64,000 bases of DNA, from the NCBI RefSeq assembly GCF_003858535.1, contig NZ_RQTJ01000002.1, positions 62,001-126,000 on the forward strand. The letters run 5' to 3'. Under the pieces are notes generated by a model. That model searched no databases. It saw nothing but the letters and a program-made list of their open reading frames with translations, and was not told where the DNA came from. The DNA comes from Paenimyroides viscosum (GTDB lineage: Bacteria; Bacteroidota; Bacteroidia; Flavobacteriales; Flavobacteriaceae). The translations under genes were made by a program, and so were the position numbers. Positions 35,607 to 45,687 of the stretch are shown one piece after another; the first letter of the stretch is position 1; each line of letters starts with the position of its first letter.

Positions 35607-36179
35607 ATGAAAAAAATAGCCTTATTATTCGTAGCAACTTTGTTTTCTGTTGCATCATTCGCTCAAACAAAATATAATGTAGATACGTACCATTCGTTCT
35701 TAAATTTCTCGGTAGGTCATTTAGGAATCTCGTTTGTAGATGGTAAAATGGACAAGTACCAAGGTTCGTTAGAACTAACGAATGAAGACATTACCACAGC
35801 GAAATTTAATTTTACAATTGATGCCAATTCGGTAAATACCGGCATTCAAATGCGTGATGATCATTTACGTTCTGCCGATTTCTTTGAAGTAGAAAAATAT
35901 AAAGACATTAAATTTGTTTCTACATCAATTAAAAAAGACGGTAAAAACTACAAGTTAAACGGAAACCTAACTATTAAAGATGTTACCAAACCAGTTACTT
36001 TCACATTGGTGTACGGCGGATTGTTGAAAGACGACGGACAAGGTAACCAAAAAGTAGGTTTTCAGGCTACTACAACAATCGATAGAACTGATTTCAATAT
36101 AAACTATGACCCAACAGGTATGGGTGTTGCTAAAGACGTAAAATTCATTATTAACTTAGAATTTAACAAAGCAAAATAA
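35607..36179 (+). CDS. Periplasmic YceI-family lipid/isoprenoid-binding protein
   Basis: 190 aa. A Sec signal peptide (about 1-19, SFAQ) and a YceI lipocalin-like barrel: YNVDTYHSFLNFSVGHLGIS near 23-42, FFEVEKYKDIKFVSTSI near 92-108, LTIKDVTKPVTFTLVYGG near 120-137, and VGFQATTTIDRTDFNINY near 151-168. Members bind amphiphilic ligands such as polyprenoids. The gene stands alone between terminators. Confidence 0.9.
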   Translation: MKKIALLFVATLFSVASFAQTKYNVDTYHSFLNFSVGHLGISFVDGKMDKYQGSLELTNEDITTAKFNFTIDANSVNTGIQMRDDHLRSADFFEVEKYKDIKFVSTSIKKDGKNYKLNGNLTIKDVTKPVTFTLVYGGLLKDDGQGNQKVGFQATTTIDRTDFNINYDPTGMGVAKDVKFIINLEFNKAK

Positions 36180-36215
36180 TTTTTCATAATAAGTAAGTAA
36201 ACAACAATCACCGAA

Positions 36216-36244
36216 AAACGTATCAAGAAATTGATGCGTTTTTT
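36216..36244 (+). terminator. YceI gene terminator
   Basis: AAAACGTATCAA/TTGATGCGTTTT with one T-G pair, 4-nt loop, T6. Confidence 0.8.
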
Positions 36245-36315
36245 ATTTAGCTTTTAACCTATTTAATATAATAAGCTTAAATACCTATTGTTTCAAAAAT
36301 TAATTATAGTGATGT

Positions 36316-36341
36316 GAAGCTGAAACAAGTTCAGCTTGACA
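36316..36341. repeat. Single arm of the TGTCA...CTTGTTTCAG dispersed palindrome
   Basis: GAAGCTGAAACAAGTTCAGC then TTGACA; a small hairpin (CTGAA/TTCAG). The same arm is found at 41,448 and, on the other strand, at 60,340. Confidence 0.55.
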
Positions 36342-36376
36342 AGCTGACTGAAAATTATTGTCTATTATAACATAAA

Positions 36377-36402
36377 AAAGACACTTCAAACGAAGTGTCT
36401 TT
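36377..36402. terminator. lepA terminator
   Basis: An 11-bp AAAGACACTTC/GAAGTGTCTTT stem with a 4-nt loop, T-rich on both strands, between convergent YceI and lepA. Confidence 0.8.
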
Positions 36403-36404
36403 TC

Positions 36405-36442
36405 TATTATCTAAAAACTATAAACTAAAAGCTTACAGCTAA
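36405..36442. repeat. Solo AGCTTTTAGC-type dispersed repeat at the lepA stop
   Basis: AAACTATAAACTAAAAGCTT then ACAGCTAATTAA, abutting the lepA stop at 36443. It is the same family and orientation as the copies at 44,717 and 46,443. Confidence 0.5.
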
Positions 36443-38239
36443 TTAATCATTCAATTTTAAAACAGCCATAAATGCTTCTTGAGGAATTTCAACGTTACCT
36501 ACCTGACGCATACGTTTTTTACCTTTTTTCTGTTTTTCCAATAACTTACGTTTACGCGAAATATCTCCACCGTAACATTTCGCAGTTACATCTTTACGTA
36601 ACGCTTTAATGGTTTCACGTGCAATTACCTTTGCACCAATTGCTGCCTGAATAGGAATATCGAACTGTTGTCTTGGGATTAATTCTTTCAATTTCTCACA
36701 CATTTTTTTACCAATGTGATAGGCACTGCTTTCATGAATTAAAGCCGAAAGTGCATCAACCGGTTGGGCGTTCAATAAAACATCTAAACGTACCAATTTC
36801 GATTCTTTCATACCAATTGGGTGGTAATCAAAAGAAGCGTATCCTTTAGAAACTGTTTTTAATCGATCGTAAAAATCAAATACAATTTCTGCCAAAGGCA
36901 TATCAAAGTTCAACTCCACACGTTCTGGTGTTAAATATGTTTGATTGGTAATAACACCACGTTTTTCAATACACAAACTCATTACGTTACCAACAAAATC
37001 GGCTTTTGTAATAATAGTTGCTTTAATATAAGGCTCTTCTACTCTATCTAATTTCGATGGTTCTGGTAAATCAGATGGATTGTTTACAATTAATTGTGTA
37101 TCTGGTTCTTTCTTGGTGTAAGCGAAGTACGAAACGTTAGGAACCGTAGTAATCACGGTCATATTAAACTCACGTTCTAAACGTTCCTGAATAATTTCCA
37201 TGTGTAACATTCCCAAGAATCCACAACGGAAACCAAAACCTAAAGCTGCCGAACTTTCTGCCTGAAAAACCAACGAAGCATCATTCAACTGTAATTTTTC
37301 CATCGATGCACGTAAATCTTCGTAATCTTCGGTGTCAACAGGATAAATTCCAGCAAAAACCATTGGTTTTACATCTTCAAACCCCGTAATCATATTTTTG
37401 GTCGGATTCACAGCATCGGTAATGGTATCACCAACCTTAACTTCTTTCGCTTCTTTAATACCCGAGATTAAATAACCAACATCGCCCGATGAAATCACAT
37501 TTTTAGGCACTTGATTTAATTTCAATGTACCAACTTCATCAGCGTAATATTCATTGCCCGTAGCCATGAACTTAATTTTCTGATTCTTTTTAATTTCTCC
37601 GTTCAAAACACGGAAAATAACTTCAATGCCACGAAAAGGATTGTAATGCGAATCAAAAATCAAAGCCTGTAACGGTTCGTCTGGATTTCCTTTTGGCGCC
37701 GGAATTTTATCGATAATTGCAGCCAAAATATTTTCGACACCAAAACCGGTTTTACCCGATGCGTGAATAATATCTTCTAATTTACAACCCAACAAATCAA
37801 TGATATCGTCGCTTACTTCTTCCGGATTTGCAGAAGGTAAATCAACTTTATTCAACACTGGAATAATTTCTAAATCATTTTCCAAAGCCAAATAAAGGTT
37901 CGAAATTGTCTGTGCCTGAATACTTTGCGCTGCATCAACAATTAACAAAGCACCTTCGCAGGCAGCAATTGATCGAGAAACTTCGTACGAAAAATCTACG
38001 TGCCCAGGAGTATCAATCAAATTCAAGATATATTCTTCGCCTTTATATTTATATTCCATTTGAATGGCGTGACTTTTAATTGTGATACCACGTTCTCTTT
38101 CAAGATCCATATTATCAAGCAATTGCGCTTTTTCTTCGCGAGCAGTTACGGTTTGTGTGGCACCCAACAATCGGTCTGCCAAGGTACTTTTACCGTGGTC
38201 AATGTGGGCTATAATACAGAAATTTCTAATATTTTTCAT
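36443..38239 (-). CDS. lepA: Elongation factor 4
   Basis: A 598-aa translational GTPase that back-translocates or remodels stalled ribosomes. G1 [16 protein letters not shown] near 9-24, G3 DTPGHVDF near 77-84, G4 NKVD near 131-134. The EF4-specific C-terminal domain ends with basic [20 protein letters not shown] near 556-575 and [16 protein letters not shown]. Full length. The leader contains a GC-rich dispersed element between the promoter and the ATG. Confidence 0.97.
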   Translation of the reverse strand: MKNIRNFCIIAHIDHGKSTLADRLLGATQTVTAREEKAQLLDNMDLERERGITIKSHAIQMEYKYKGEEYILNLIDTPGHVDFSYEVSRSIAACEGALLIVDAAQSIQAQTISNLYLALENDLEIIPVLNKVDLPSANPEEVSDDIIDLLGCKLEDIIHASGKTGFGVENILAAIIDKIPAPKGNPDEPLQALIFDSHYNPFRGIEVIFRVLNGEIKKNQKIKFMATGNEYYADEVGTLKLNQVPKNVISSGDVGYLISGIKEAKEVKVGDTITDAVNPTKNMITGFEDVKPMVFAGIYPVDTEDYEDLRASMEKLQLNDASLVFQAESSAALGFGFRCGFLGMLHMEIIQERLEREFNMTVITTVPNVSYFAYTKKEPDTQLIVNNPSDLPEPSKLDRVEEPYIKATIITKADFVGNVMSLCIEKRGVITNQTYLTPERVELNFDMPLAEIVFDFYDRLKTVSKGYASFDYHPIGMKESKLVRLDVLLNAQPVDALSALIHESSAYHIGKKMCEKLKELIPRQQFDIPIQAAIGAKVIARETIKALRKDVTAKCYGGDISRKRKLLEKQKKGKKRMRQVGNVEIPQEAFMAVLKLND

Positions 38240-38270
38240 TGATGTAAATTGTAAAAAATAAATTGCTCTT

Positions 38271-38360
38271 TGGGCGTGCCGTTCGTCGTTCCTCCTTCGT
38301 CGGGCTATGCGCTACAAGTCCTCATTCTTTCGGGCTTTTCGCTTCTATCCCTCACGCAGT
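38271..38360. repeat. GC-rich dispersed element in the lepA leader
   Basis: About 90 bp starting GGGCGTGCC and ending CTATCCCTCACGC, with internal CGGGCTATGCGCTAC and CGGGCTTTTCGCTTC repeats. It is much richer in GC than its surroundings. From memory, similar elements with these end motifs are scattered through Bacteroidota genomes; not checked here. Confidence 0.55.
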
Positions 38361-38379
38361 TACCAAAGGCTACAAAGTG

Positions 38380-38387
38380 CAAATATA
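38380..38387 (-). promoter_or_regulatory. -7 promoter element of lepA
   Basis: TATATTTG on the minus strand, about 140 nt before the ATG, with the GC-rich element in between. Confidence 0.5.
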
Positions 38388-38416
38388 GTTTATTTTTTTG
38401 GTAGATTTTTAAAAAT

Positions 38417-38447
38417 AAAAACGCCCCGATAAATCGAAGCGCTTTTG
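38417..38447 (-). terminator. Weak terminator after the pirin-OsmC pair
   Basis: An imperfect hairpin around CCCCGAT/ATCGAAG with a T-rich run on the minus strand, directly after the OsmC stop. Confidence 0.45.
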
Positions 38448-38831
38448 TTATGATTTTACCTCTATCGGGTTTTGCAGTATTTTATTAATCGGGCATTTTT
38501 GAGCAATTACATGTAATCTTTTAATTTGTTCATCGGTTAAATCGTCTGTAAAAGATACTTTTTTCGTAAAAATGGTAGTTCCCGGAGTTGTTTCGGTATC
38601 AATTTCAACATCAACAAAAACTTCCTCTAACAACCATTTGCTTCTGTTTGCATACATTTTTACCGTCATTGCAACACAGCCAGCCAAAGCTGCGGCTAAT
38701 AATTCTTTTGGTTTTGGACCCAAGTTTTGTCCGCCTTCATCAATTGGCATATCGGTAATAAACTCAGACGTTGGTGAAGTAATTACGGTTTTATAATTTT
38801 CTGCGCCAATTTTTGCTGTAACTTTTTCCAT
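38448..38831 (-). CDS. OsmC-family protein (YhfA-like)
   Basis: 127 aa from ATG 38831. The OsmC fold has the first cysteine in LAAALAGCVAMTVKMYA (near C51) and the second in IAQKCPINKIL (near C113). The GPKPKELLAAALAGC block is the family signature. Probably peroxide- or thiol-related. It begins one base after the pirin stop, so the two are co-transcribed. It differs clearly from the OsmC at 26,101. Confidence 0.87.
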   Translation of the reverse strand: MEKVTAKIGAENYKTVITSPTSEFITDMPIDEGGQNLGPKPKELLAAALAGCVAMTVKMYANRSKWLLEEVFVDVEIDTETTPGTTIFTKKVSFTDDLTDEQIKRLHVIAQKCPINKILQNPIEVKS

Positions 38832-38832
38832 A

Positions 38833-39720
38833 TTAACTTCTTTTAAATGAATCAACAGGTAACGGCACAAATTCGGTTTCGCCCGGAACTTTCGGAAATT
38901 CTTGTGCCTGCCATTTTAGTTTAGCTTCTTCAATAACTTCTCTAGACGATGACACAAAATTCCAATAAATAAAACGTTCTTCAGGAAAAGGTTCGCCACC
39001 AAATAAATAAATGGTAGATCCTGCTTTAATATCAAACGTGCATAAATGTGCATCTTTAGTAATTAAAATTTGTTTGGCACCAAAAGCACTTTCTTTTGTT
39101 AAAACTTGACCTTCTAAAATATACAAACCACTTTCACCGTACAACCTATCGTGTAAATTAATAGTCATATCTTCATGAGCTTTTATTTCAATCATATACA
39201 ACTTACTGTATACAGGTACACCCGATTTTTTGTCTTCAAACTCACCCGCTATCAATTTAAAGTCTGCTGCACCTTCTTTCCAAGCAGGTAAATCATTAGC
39301 TTCAATATGCACAAAATTGGGTTCCATATTTTCCAAATGTTTGGGTAAAGCAATCCAAATCTGTAAACCATGCATTGTTTTATCTACCGTTCTTAAATAA
39401 TCGGGGGTACGTTCAGAATGTACCACTCCTTTTCCGGCAGTCATCCAATTTACAGCTCCGGGTTTAATAACAATATCGTTCCCTAAACTATCTTTATGTG
39501 TTACGGCACCATCAAACAAAAATGTCAATGTTGACAAACCAATGTGCGGATGCGGAGCCACATCTAAATTCTCATCTGCTGTCATCTGTTTCGGTCCCAT
39601 GTGATCGATAAAAACAAACGGACCAATATTGCGTTTTTGTCTAAAAGGCAATAATCTACCGACTAAAAAATTACCGATATCGGCAGCTTTTTCTTCAAAA
39701 ATAAAATCTATATTCGACAT
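38833..39720 (-). CDS. Pirin-family bicupin protein
   Basis: 295 aa. The N-terminal cupin has the metal ligands in DVAPHPHIGLSTLTFLF near 55-71 and GKGVVHSER near 96-104 (three His and one Glu). Pirins are iron-containing proteins; some are quercetinases or redox sensors. An in-frame GTG at 39729 exists, but ATG 39720 (MSNIDFIF) is preferred. Operon with the OsmC gene suggests an oxidative or electrophile stress role. Confidence 0.9.
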   Translation of the reverse strand: MSNIDFIFEEKAADIGNFLVGRLLPFRQKRNIGPFVFIDHMGPKQMTADENLDVAPHPHIGLSTLTFLFDGAVTHKDSLGNDIVIKPGAVNWMTAGKGVVHSERTPDYLRTVDKTMHGLQIWIALPKHLENMEPNFVHIEANDLPAWKEGAADFKLIAGEFEDKKSGVPVYSKLYMIEIKAHEDMTINLHDRLYGESGLYILEGQVLTKESAFGAKQILITKDAHLCTFDIKAGSTIYLFGGEPFPEERFIYWNFVSSSREVIEEAKLKWQAQEFPKVPGETEFVPLPVDSFKRS

Positions 39721-39803
39721 AAGTTTCACTAATTAATATTTCTAAAGATAAAAAAAACATCAAGAAACATCGTTAATTTACATTAAGTTTAAAATTACGA
39801 ATT

Positions 39804-40313
39804 ATGACCGAATTTGAAAAATACATACAAGAATATCTAAACTTGATTCCTTCTGAAAACTGGTTGGAAGAACTAAAAATCGTATCTAACCAAACATTAG
39901 AAATTTATCAGTCATTAACAGAAGAACAAAGTAATTTTGCGTATGCTGATGGAAAATGGTCGTTGAAAACTTTATTGGAACATTTAACCGATGTAGAAAA
40001 AATATTTCATTACAGAGCTTTACGTTTTGCTAGAAAAGACATGAAGGAATTGGCAGGGTTTGATGAAAACCAGTATGCAGAAAACGGCACGGCAAATCAA
40101 CAGGATTTACAGCTACTTATTGAAGAATTTCATTTAAACAGATTACTTTCTTTGGCTTTTTTTAGTAAACTTACTTCAGAACAATTAGCGCAAAAAAGCA
40201 AAGCAAATGGCAATGAAGTATCGGTAGAAACCATCGAAAAGCTGATTGTAGGTCACAATATTCATCATTTAAACATTATTAAAGAACGCTATTTGTCCAA
40301 ATTGAAACCTTAA
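39804..40313 (+). CDS. DinB-family four-helix protein
   Basis: 169 aa. Probable metal-binding His residues are in LLEHLTDVEKIFHYRALRFA near 55-74 and VGHNIHHLNIIKERYL near 150-165, the DinB/YfiT pattern. These are putative metal-dependent enzymes, some acting as thiol transferases. Single gene; no promoter could be fixed. Confidence 0.88.
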   Translation: MTEFEKYIQEYLNLIPSENWLEELKIVSNQTLEIYQSLTEEQSNFAYADGKWSLKTLLEHLTDVEKIFHYRALRFARKDMKELAGFDENQYAENGTANQQDLQLLIEEFHLNRLLSLAFFSKLTSEQLAQKSKANGNEVSVETIEKLIVGHNIHHLNIIKERYLSKLKP

Positions 40314-40343
40314 ACCAAATTTCTCTCTTTAAAAATAATAGAT

Positions 40344-40351
40344 TAATTTTG
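40344..40351 (+). promoter_or_regulatory. -7 promoter element of dusB
   Basis: TAATTTTG, 16 nt before ATG 40368. Confidence 0.55.
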
Positions 40352-40367
40352 CATAAAATTTCATTGA

Positions 40368-41366
40368 ATGATTAAAATAGGAAAAATAGAATTACCCGAA
40401 CATCCGCTTTTGCTGGCGCCTATGGAAGATGTGAGTGATCCGCCGTTTCGCCGTTTGTGCAAAATGCACGGAGCCGATATGATGTATTCTGAATTTATTT
40501 CGTCGGAAGGGTTGATTCGCGATGCAATGAAGAGCAAAATGAAATTGGATATTTTTGATTACGAACGCCCGGTTGGTATTCAGATTTTTGGTGGCGATGA
40601 AGAAGCCATGCAACTTTCGGCAAAAATTGTGGAAACCGTACAGCCCGATCTTGTTGATATAAATTTTGGATGTCCCGTTAAAAAAGTTGTTTGTAAAGGT
40701 GCCGGTGCCGGCGTTTTAAAAGATGTTGATTTAATGATTCGATTGACAAAGGCGGTGATCAGCGGAACAAGTTTGCCTGTTACGGTAAAAACACGTTTGG
40801 GTTGGGACGACGAATCGATTAATATTGATGAAGTTGCTGAACGCTTACAGGATGTTGGTGTGCAGGCATTGACCATTCACGCACGTACGCGCGCACAGAT
40901 GTACAAAGGACATAGCGATTGGACACATATTGAACGTATTCACAACAATCCACGTATTAAAATTCCGATTTTTGGAAACGGAGATATCGATTCGCCTCAA
41001 AAAGCCAAAGAATACAAAGAACGATTTGGGTTAGACGGAATGATGATTGGGCGCGCTGCTATTGGTTATCCTTGGATTTTTAATGAAATTAAACATTACC
41101 TGAATACGGGCGAAATTTTAGCTCCGCCTACCATGAGTGATCGATTGGAAGCTGCAAAAAATCACTTGATTTGGTCTATGGAATGGAAAGGCGAACGTTT
41201 GGGAATTGTAGAAATGCGCAGACATTACACCAATTATTTTAAAGGCATTCACGGTTTTAAAGCGCATCGTCAGCGATTGGTTACAGAAGACGATCCAAAC
41301 CAGTTATTAAAAATTTTCGACGAAATTGAAGATTTTTACAAGGATTACGTGATTGAACAATTATAA
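40368..41366 (+). CDS. dusB: tRNA-dihydrouridine synthase B
   Basis: A 332-aa FMN-dependent enzyme that reduces uridine to dihydrouridine in tRNA using NADPH. LLAPMEDVSDPPFRRLC near 15-31, the catalytic Cys loop DINFGCPVKKVVCKGAG near 99-115, VTVKTRLGWDD near 141-151, ALTIHARTRAQMYKGHSDW near 168-186, and FMN-phosphate site GNGDIDSP and GRAAIGYPWIF. Full length. Confidence 0.95.
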   Translation: MIKIGKIELPEHPLLLAPMEDVSDPPFRRLCKMHGADMMYSEFISSEGLIRDAMKSKMKLDIFDYERPVGIQIFGGDEEAMQLSAKIVETVQPDLVDINFGCPVKKVVCKGAGAGVLKDVDLMIRLTKAVISGTSLPVTVKTRLGWDDESINIDEVAERLQDVGVQALTIHARTRAQMYKGHSDWTHIERIHNNPRIKIPIFGNGDIDSPQKAKEYKERFGLDGMMIGRAAIGYPWIFNEIKHYLNTGEILAPPTMSDRLEAAKNHLIWSMEWKGERLGIVEMRRHYTNYFKGIHGFKAHRQRLVTEDDPNQLLKIFDEIEDFYKDYVIEQL

Positions 41367-41391
41367 AAAAAGGTTTTTTGAAGAATAATCC

Positions 41392-41475
41392 CTTGTCATT
41401 CCGGACTTGTTCCGGAATCTCATTATTTTGACCTTCGAATATTATGAGAAGCTGAAACAAGTTCAGCTTGACAGT
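41392..41475. repeat. Two-armed inverted dispersed palindrome
   Basis: Left arm 41392-41423 (TGTCATTCCGGACTTGTTCC then GGAATCTCAT) and right arm 41445-41475 (ATGAGAAGCTGAAACAAGTT then CAGCTTGACAG) are inverted copies of one pattern. Each arm can also fold by itself. It fills most of the 41,367-41,528 gap. Confidence 0.65.
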
Positions 41476-41528
41476 ATTAACTTTTAATAAAACCTCTTTT
41501 ATTTTACCACAATTTAAATTATTCCCAA

Positions 41529-42869
41529 ATGAATTATCATTCAACCAATATATTACTGAATTTAGGCATAGAATCGTTAAACGAAATGCAACTTGCATCG
41601 AACGAAACCATCTTAAATAAAAACGAAACGCTGTTATTATCGCCTACAGGTTCGGGAAAAACATTAGCGTTCTTGTATCCATTGTATCAACTGATCGATC
41701 CAGATGCTAAAGGAATTCAAGCGTTAATTTTGGTTCCATCTAGAGAATTAGGTTTGCAGATTGAACAGGTTTGGAAAAAAATGGGAACCAATTATAAAGT
41801 GAACATTTGTTACGGCGGACACAATATTGAAACAGAGCTTAAAAACTTATCAAATGCACCGACTGTTTTAATTGGAACTCCCGGTAGAATTATGGATCAT
41901 ATTGAAAGAAAGTCGATTGATTTATCTACCATAAAAACATTGATTTTAGATGAATTTGACAAATCTTTGCAATTGGGCTTTCACGAACAAATGTCGTTCA
42001 TTATTTCGCGCTTAAAGAATGTTGAAAAACGCGTTTTAGTATCGGCAACCAATGCCATCGAAATTCCGAAATACACCAAAATATCAAAACCAACGACTTT
42101 AAATTTTATTTCTAAAAACGAAGAAAGTTTTTCTCTATTAGAAATTAAAAAAGTAGTATCCGAAGAAAAAGACAAGCTAAATACACTATTTCATTTAATT
42201 TGTAATTTGAATTCGGAATCGGGTATTGTTTTTTGTAACCACAGAGATGCTGTTGAACGAATTTCAGATCATTTGAATAACAAAGGAATCACGTCTACGT
42301 TTTATCACGGCGGAATGGATCAAGATGAGAGAGAACGCGGTTTGATTCAATTCAGAAACGGTAGTGTCCCTTATTTGATAACAACCGATTTAGCTGCACG
42401 TGGATTGGATATTCCAGATATTAAACACGTTATTCATTATCATTTACCGTTTAAAGAAGAGGAATTTACGCACAGAAACGGTAGAACTGCCCGAATGAAA
42501 AGCGAAGGATCGGCGTATTTAATTATCCATGAAGATGAAAAGAAAATGGATTATATTGATTACGGTATGCCCGTTTTTAAGTTAGATAAATCGGCTTCTA
42601 CGCCAAACCAACCCATGTTTGAGACCTTGTACATAAGCGGTGGTAAGAAAAACAAATTAAATAAAATTGATATTGTAGGATTTTTATCTCAAAAAGGAAA
42701 TTTGGAAAAAGGCGATTTAGGCTTGATTGAAGTAAAAGATTTTATATCATTCGCAGCTGTAAAACGATCTAAAATTCAACAATTGTTAAAAGATATTCAA
42801 GATCAAAAAATGAAAGGCAAAAAATATAAAATTGCCATTGCACGATCTGTTCAAAGTAAAGAAGAATAA
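41529..42869 (+). CDS. DEAD-box RNA helicase, DbpA-like
   Basis: 446 aa. Q-motif region LNEMQLASNETIL near 17-29, Walker A SPTGSGKT near 38-45, motif Ia PSRELGLQ, motif II LILDEFDKS (DEFD instead of DEAD), motif III VSATN, and motif VI HRNGRTARM. The C-terminal DbpA-type RNA-binding domain runs from NKLNKIDIVGFLSQKGNLEK to KYKIAIARS. E. coli DbpA acts on 23S rRNA; a ribosome-assembly role is likely. The ATG at 41529 follows the repeat gap. Confidence 0.9.
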   Translation: MNYHSTNILLNLGIESLNEMQLASNETILNKNETLLLSPTGSGKTLAFLYPLYQLIDPDAKGIQALILVPSRELGLQIEQVWKKMGTNYKVNICYGGHNIETELKNLSNAPTVLIGTPGRIMDHIERKSIDLSTIKTLILDEFDKSLQLGFHEQMSFIISRLKNVEKRVLVSATNAIEIPKYTKISKPTTLNFISKNEESFSLLEIKKVVSEEKDKLNTLFHLICNLNSESGIVFCNHRDAVERISDHLNNKGITSTFYHGGMDQDERERGLIQFRNGSVPYLITTDLAARGLDIPDIKHVIHYHLPFKEEEFTHRNGRTARMKSEGSAYLIIHEDEKKMDYIDYGMPVFKLDKSASTPNQPMFETLYISGGKKNKLNKIDIVGFLSQKGNLEKGDLGLIEVKDFISFAAVKRSKIQQLLKDIQDQKMKGKKYKIAIARSVQSKEE

Positions 42870-42870
42870 A

Positions 42871-42898
42871 AAAAGCATCTCGGTTGAGATGCTTTTGT
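42871..42898. terminator. Bidirectional terminator between helicase and cytochrome c genes
   Basis: AAAAGCATCTC/GAGATGCTTTT stem, loop GGTT, T-rich on both strands. It has the same stem as the terminator at 14,729. Confidence 0.8.
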
Positions 42899-42899
42899 G

Positions 42900-43301
42900 T
42901 TATTTTATGGTACTCATCATATAAGCTTCTAATGATTTAAGTTCTTCATCGCTCATGGTTTTTAAAATGGCAAAATTGGTTTCCATGACATTATATTGAG
43001 AAGGATCTACAATAGGATCGGCTTTTTTGCGTAAAAAAGCTACCATATCTCCATTTTGCTCCTTATATATTTTAGCGATTTCTTTAATACTTGGCCCAAT
43101 TACTTTTTTATCCATTTGATGACAAGAAAAACAAGCCGCTTTGTTACTTTCGAACAATTTTTTACCGTCGGCAATCAATTGATCTTCAGAACTTACTGCT
43201 TCAGCAACATTTTCAGGATATAATTCGTCTTTTTTTTCTTCTTTCTTTCCACAAGAAATAATTGAAATAGCTACAAGAGCTAAAAGCATACTTTTTTTCA
43301 T
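42900..43301 (-). CDS. Lipoprotein cytochrome c (c551/c552 type)
   Basis: 133 aa. Lipobox ISIISC (near C17), charged linker, then a mono-heme domain: CFSCH heme site near 57-61, GPSIKEIAKIY near 69-79, axial Met probably in NVMETNF near 104-110, and a C-terminal helix. A small periplasmic electron carrier. It starts one base after hemB's stop and is the last gene of the heme operon, consistent with heme use. The gene is short and intact. Confidence 0.87.
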   Translation of the reverse strand: MKKSMLLALVAISIISCGKKEEKKDELYPENVAEAVSSEDQLIADGKKLFESNKAACFSCHQMDKKVIGPSIKEIAKIYKEQNGDMVAFLRKKADPIVDPSQYNVMETNFAILKTMSDEELKSLEAYMMSTIK

Positions 43302-43302
43302 A

Positions 43303-44352
<1,050 letters not shown>

Positions 44353-44358
<6 letters not shown>

Positions 44359-44706
44359 TTCGAGCGTTGATATTAATTTATTGAGCATCTTTTTTATTTC
44401 TTCAATTTGAAAAAATAGACCCGACGCTGTTTCATTATCCATATAGTCTAAATCTTTAGATAAAATTACCTGGTATTCTATTTCATTTGCGGAACCGAAC
44501 GCAATATATAAAAATCTACAAAAATCTTTATCACCTTTTCTTCCTGCCTCTTCAACAATATTTGTTGGAATTGAAGAAGAAGATCTTCTCATTTGACTTG
44601 TCAAACCAAATAATTCTTCTTTAGGAAACAATTTTGTAACCTTGTAAATATCTAAAACGAACTGATGTGATTTCTGCCAAACGGTATATTTCTTATAATC
44701 TCTCAT
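44353..44706 (-). CDS. Four-helix-bundle protein (23S rRNA intervening-sequence family), copy A
   Basis: 117 aa from ATG 44706. DYKKYTVWQKSHQFVLDIY at the start, SQMRRSSSSIPTNIVEEAGR near 37-56, and FLYIAFGSANEIEYQVILSK near 65-84 are the family hallmarks. Such proteins form pentameric helical bundles; relatives include Avd of diversity-generating retroelements and proteins encoded in 23S rRNA insertions, but function is unknown. There is no reverse transcriptase or rRNA here. It lies between hemF and hemB, framed by inverted repeats. Confidence 0.9.
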
Positions 44707-44716
44707 TTTCAAAAAA

Positions 44717-44747
44717 GCTAAAGGCTAAGAGCTAAAAGCTTATAGCC
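44717..44747. repeat. Right inverted repeat of four-helix-bundle unit A
   Basis: GCTAAAGGCTAAGAGCTAAA then AGCTTATAGCC. It covers the hemF stop codon at 44740-44742. Confidence 0.6.
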
Positions 44748-45642
44748 AATTTACCGGTTCTTTCAACACTTTAATCAACTTTTCTTCTTCGCTTCCTGGT
44801 TCTGGATTATGATCGTACACCCATTGAACGTGTGGTGGTAAACTCATTAAAATCGATTCGATACGTCCGTTGGTTTTTAATCCAAAAATAGTTCCTTTAT
44901 CGTGCACTAAATTAAATTCTACATAACGACCACGACGAATTTCCTGCCAGGTTCTGTTAGCTTCGGTGTATGGTAAATCTTTTCTTCGTTCTACAATTGA
45001 CACATAACTTTCTAAAAAACTGTTTCCGACTTCAGTAACAAAATTGTACCAATCTTCCATTGACATATCATCTGTTTCCACTAAATGATCAAAAAACAAA
45101 CCACCAATACCACGAGCTTCGTTACGGTGTGCATTCCAAAAATATTCATCGCATACTTTTTTGTATTTTGGATAGAAATCAAGATTATGTTTATCGCACG
45201 CTGTTTTACATACTTGATGAAAATGAATAGCATCTTCTTCAAACAAATAATACGGCGTTAAATCTTGACCGCCACCAAACCAAGAGCCTACTTTAGTTCC
45301 TGTTTTATCGTACATTTCAAAATAGCGCCAGTTGGCATGAACTGTAGGAACCATTGGGTTTTTAGGATGCAAAACCAAACTTAATCCGCAAGCAAAAAAA
45401 TCAACATTACCTACGTTAAATGCTTTTTGCATGGTTTCAGGTAAATGTCCGTGAACCGCTGAAATATTTACACCACCTTTTTCAAAAATAGCTCCGTTTT
45501 CAATAACGCGTGTTCTACCACCGCCACCTTCTGAGCGATTCCATAAATCTTCTTGAAACTTTGCAACACCATCGATTGCTTCTAATTTAGAAGTGATCGT
45601 ATCTTGTAATTGTAGTATGTATTGATAAAATTTATCTTTCAT
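44740..45642 (-). CDS. hemF: Oxygen-dependent coproporphyrinogen III oxidase
   Basis: 300 aa. Decarboxylates two propionates of coproporphyrinogen III to vinyls using O2. GVNISAVHGHLPE near 57-69, PTVHANWRYFEMY near 98-110, SWFGGGQDLTPYYLFEEDA near 118-136, and RYVEFNLVHDKGTIFGLKT near 238-256. Typical length. Presence of HemF suggests aerobic heme synthesis. The stop codon lies in a dispersed repeat. Confidence 0.96.
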   Translation of the reverse strand: MKDKFYQYILQLQDTITSKLEAIDGVAKFQEDLWNRSEGGGGRTRVIENGAIFEKGGVNISAVHGHLPETMQKAFNVGNVDFFACGLSLVLHPKNPMVPTVHANWRYFEMYDKTGTKVGSWFGGGQDLTPYYLFEEDAIHFHQVCKTACDKHNLDFYPKYKKVCDEYFWNAHRNEARGIGGLFFDHLVETDDMSMEDWYNFVTEVGNSFLESYVSIVERRKDLPYTEANRTWQEIRRGRYVEFNLVHDKGTIFGLKTNGRIESILMSLPPHVQWVYDHNPEPGSEEEKLIKVLKEPVNWL

Positions 45643-45687
45643 TTTTATTCTGATAGTATTGAGAAACTAGATATTAGTAATGAGGAA

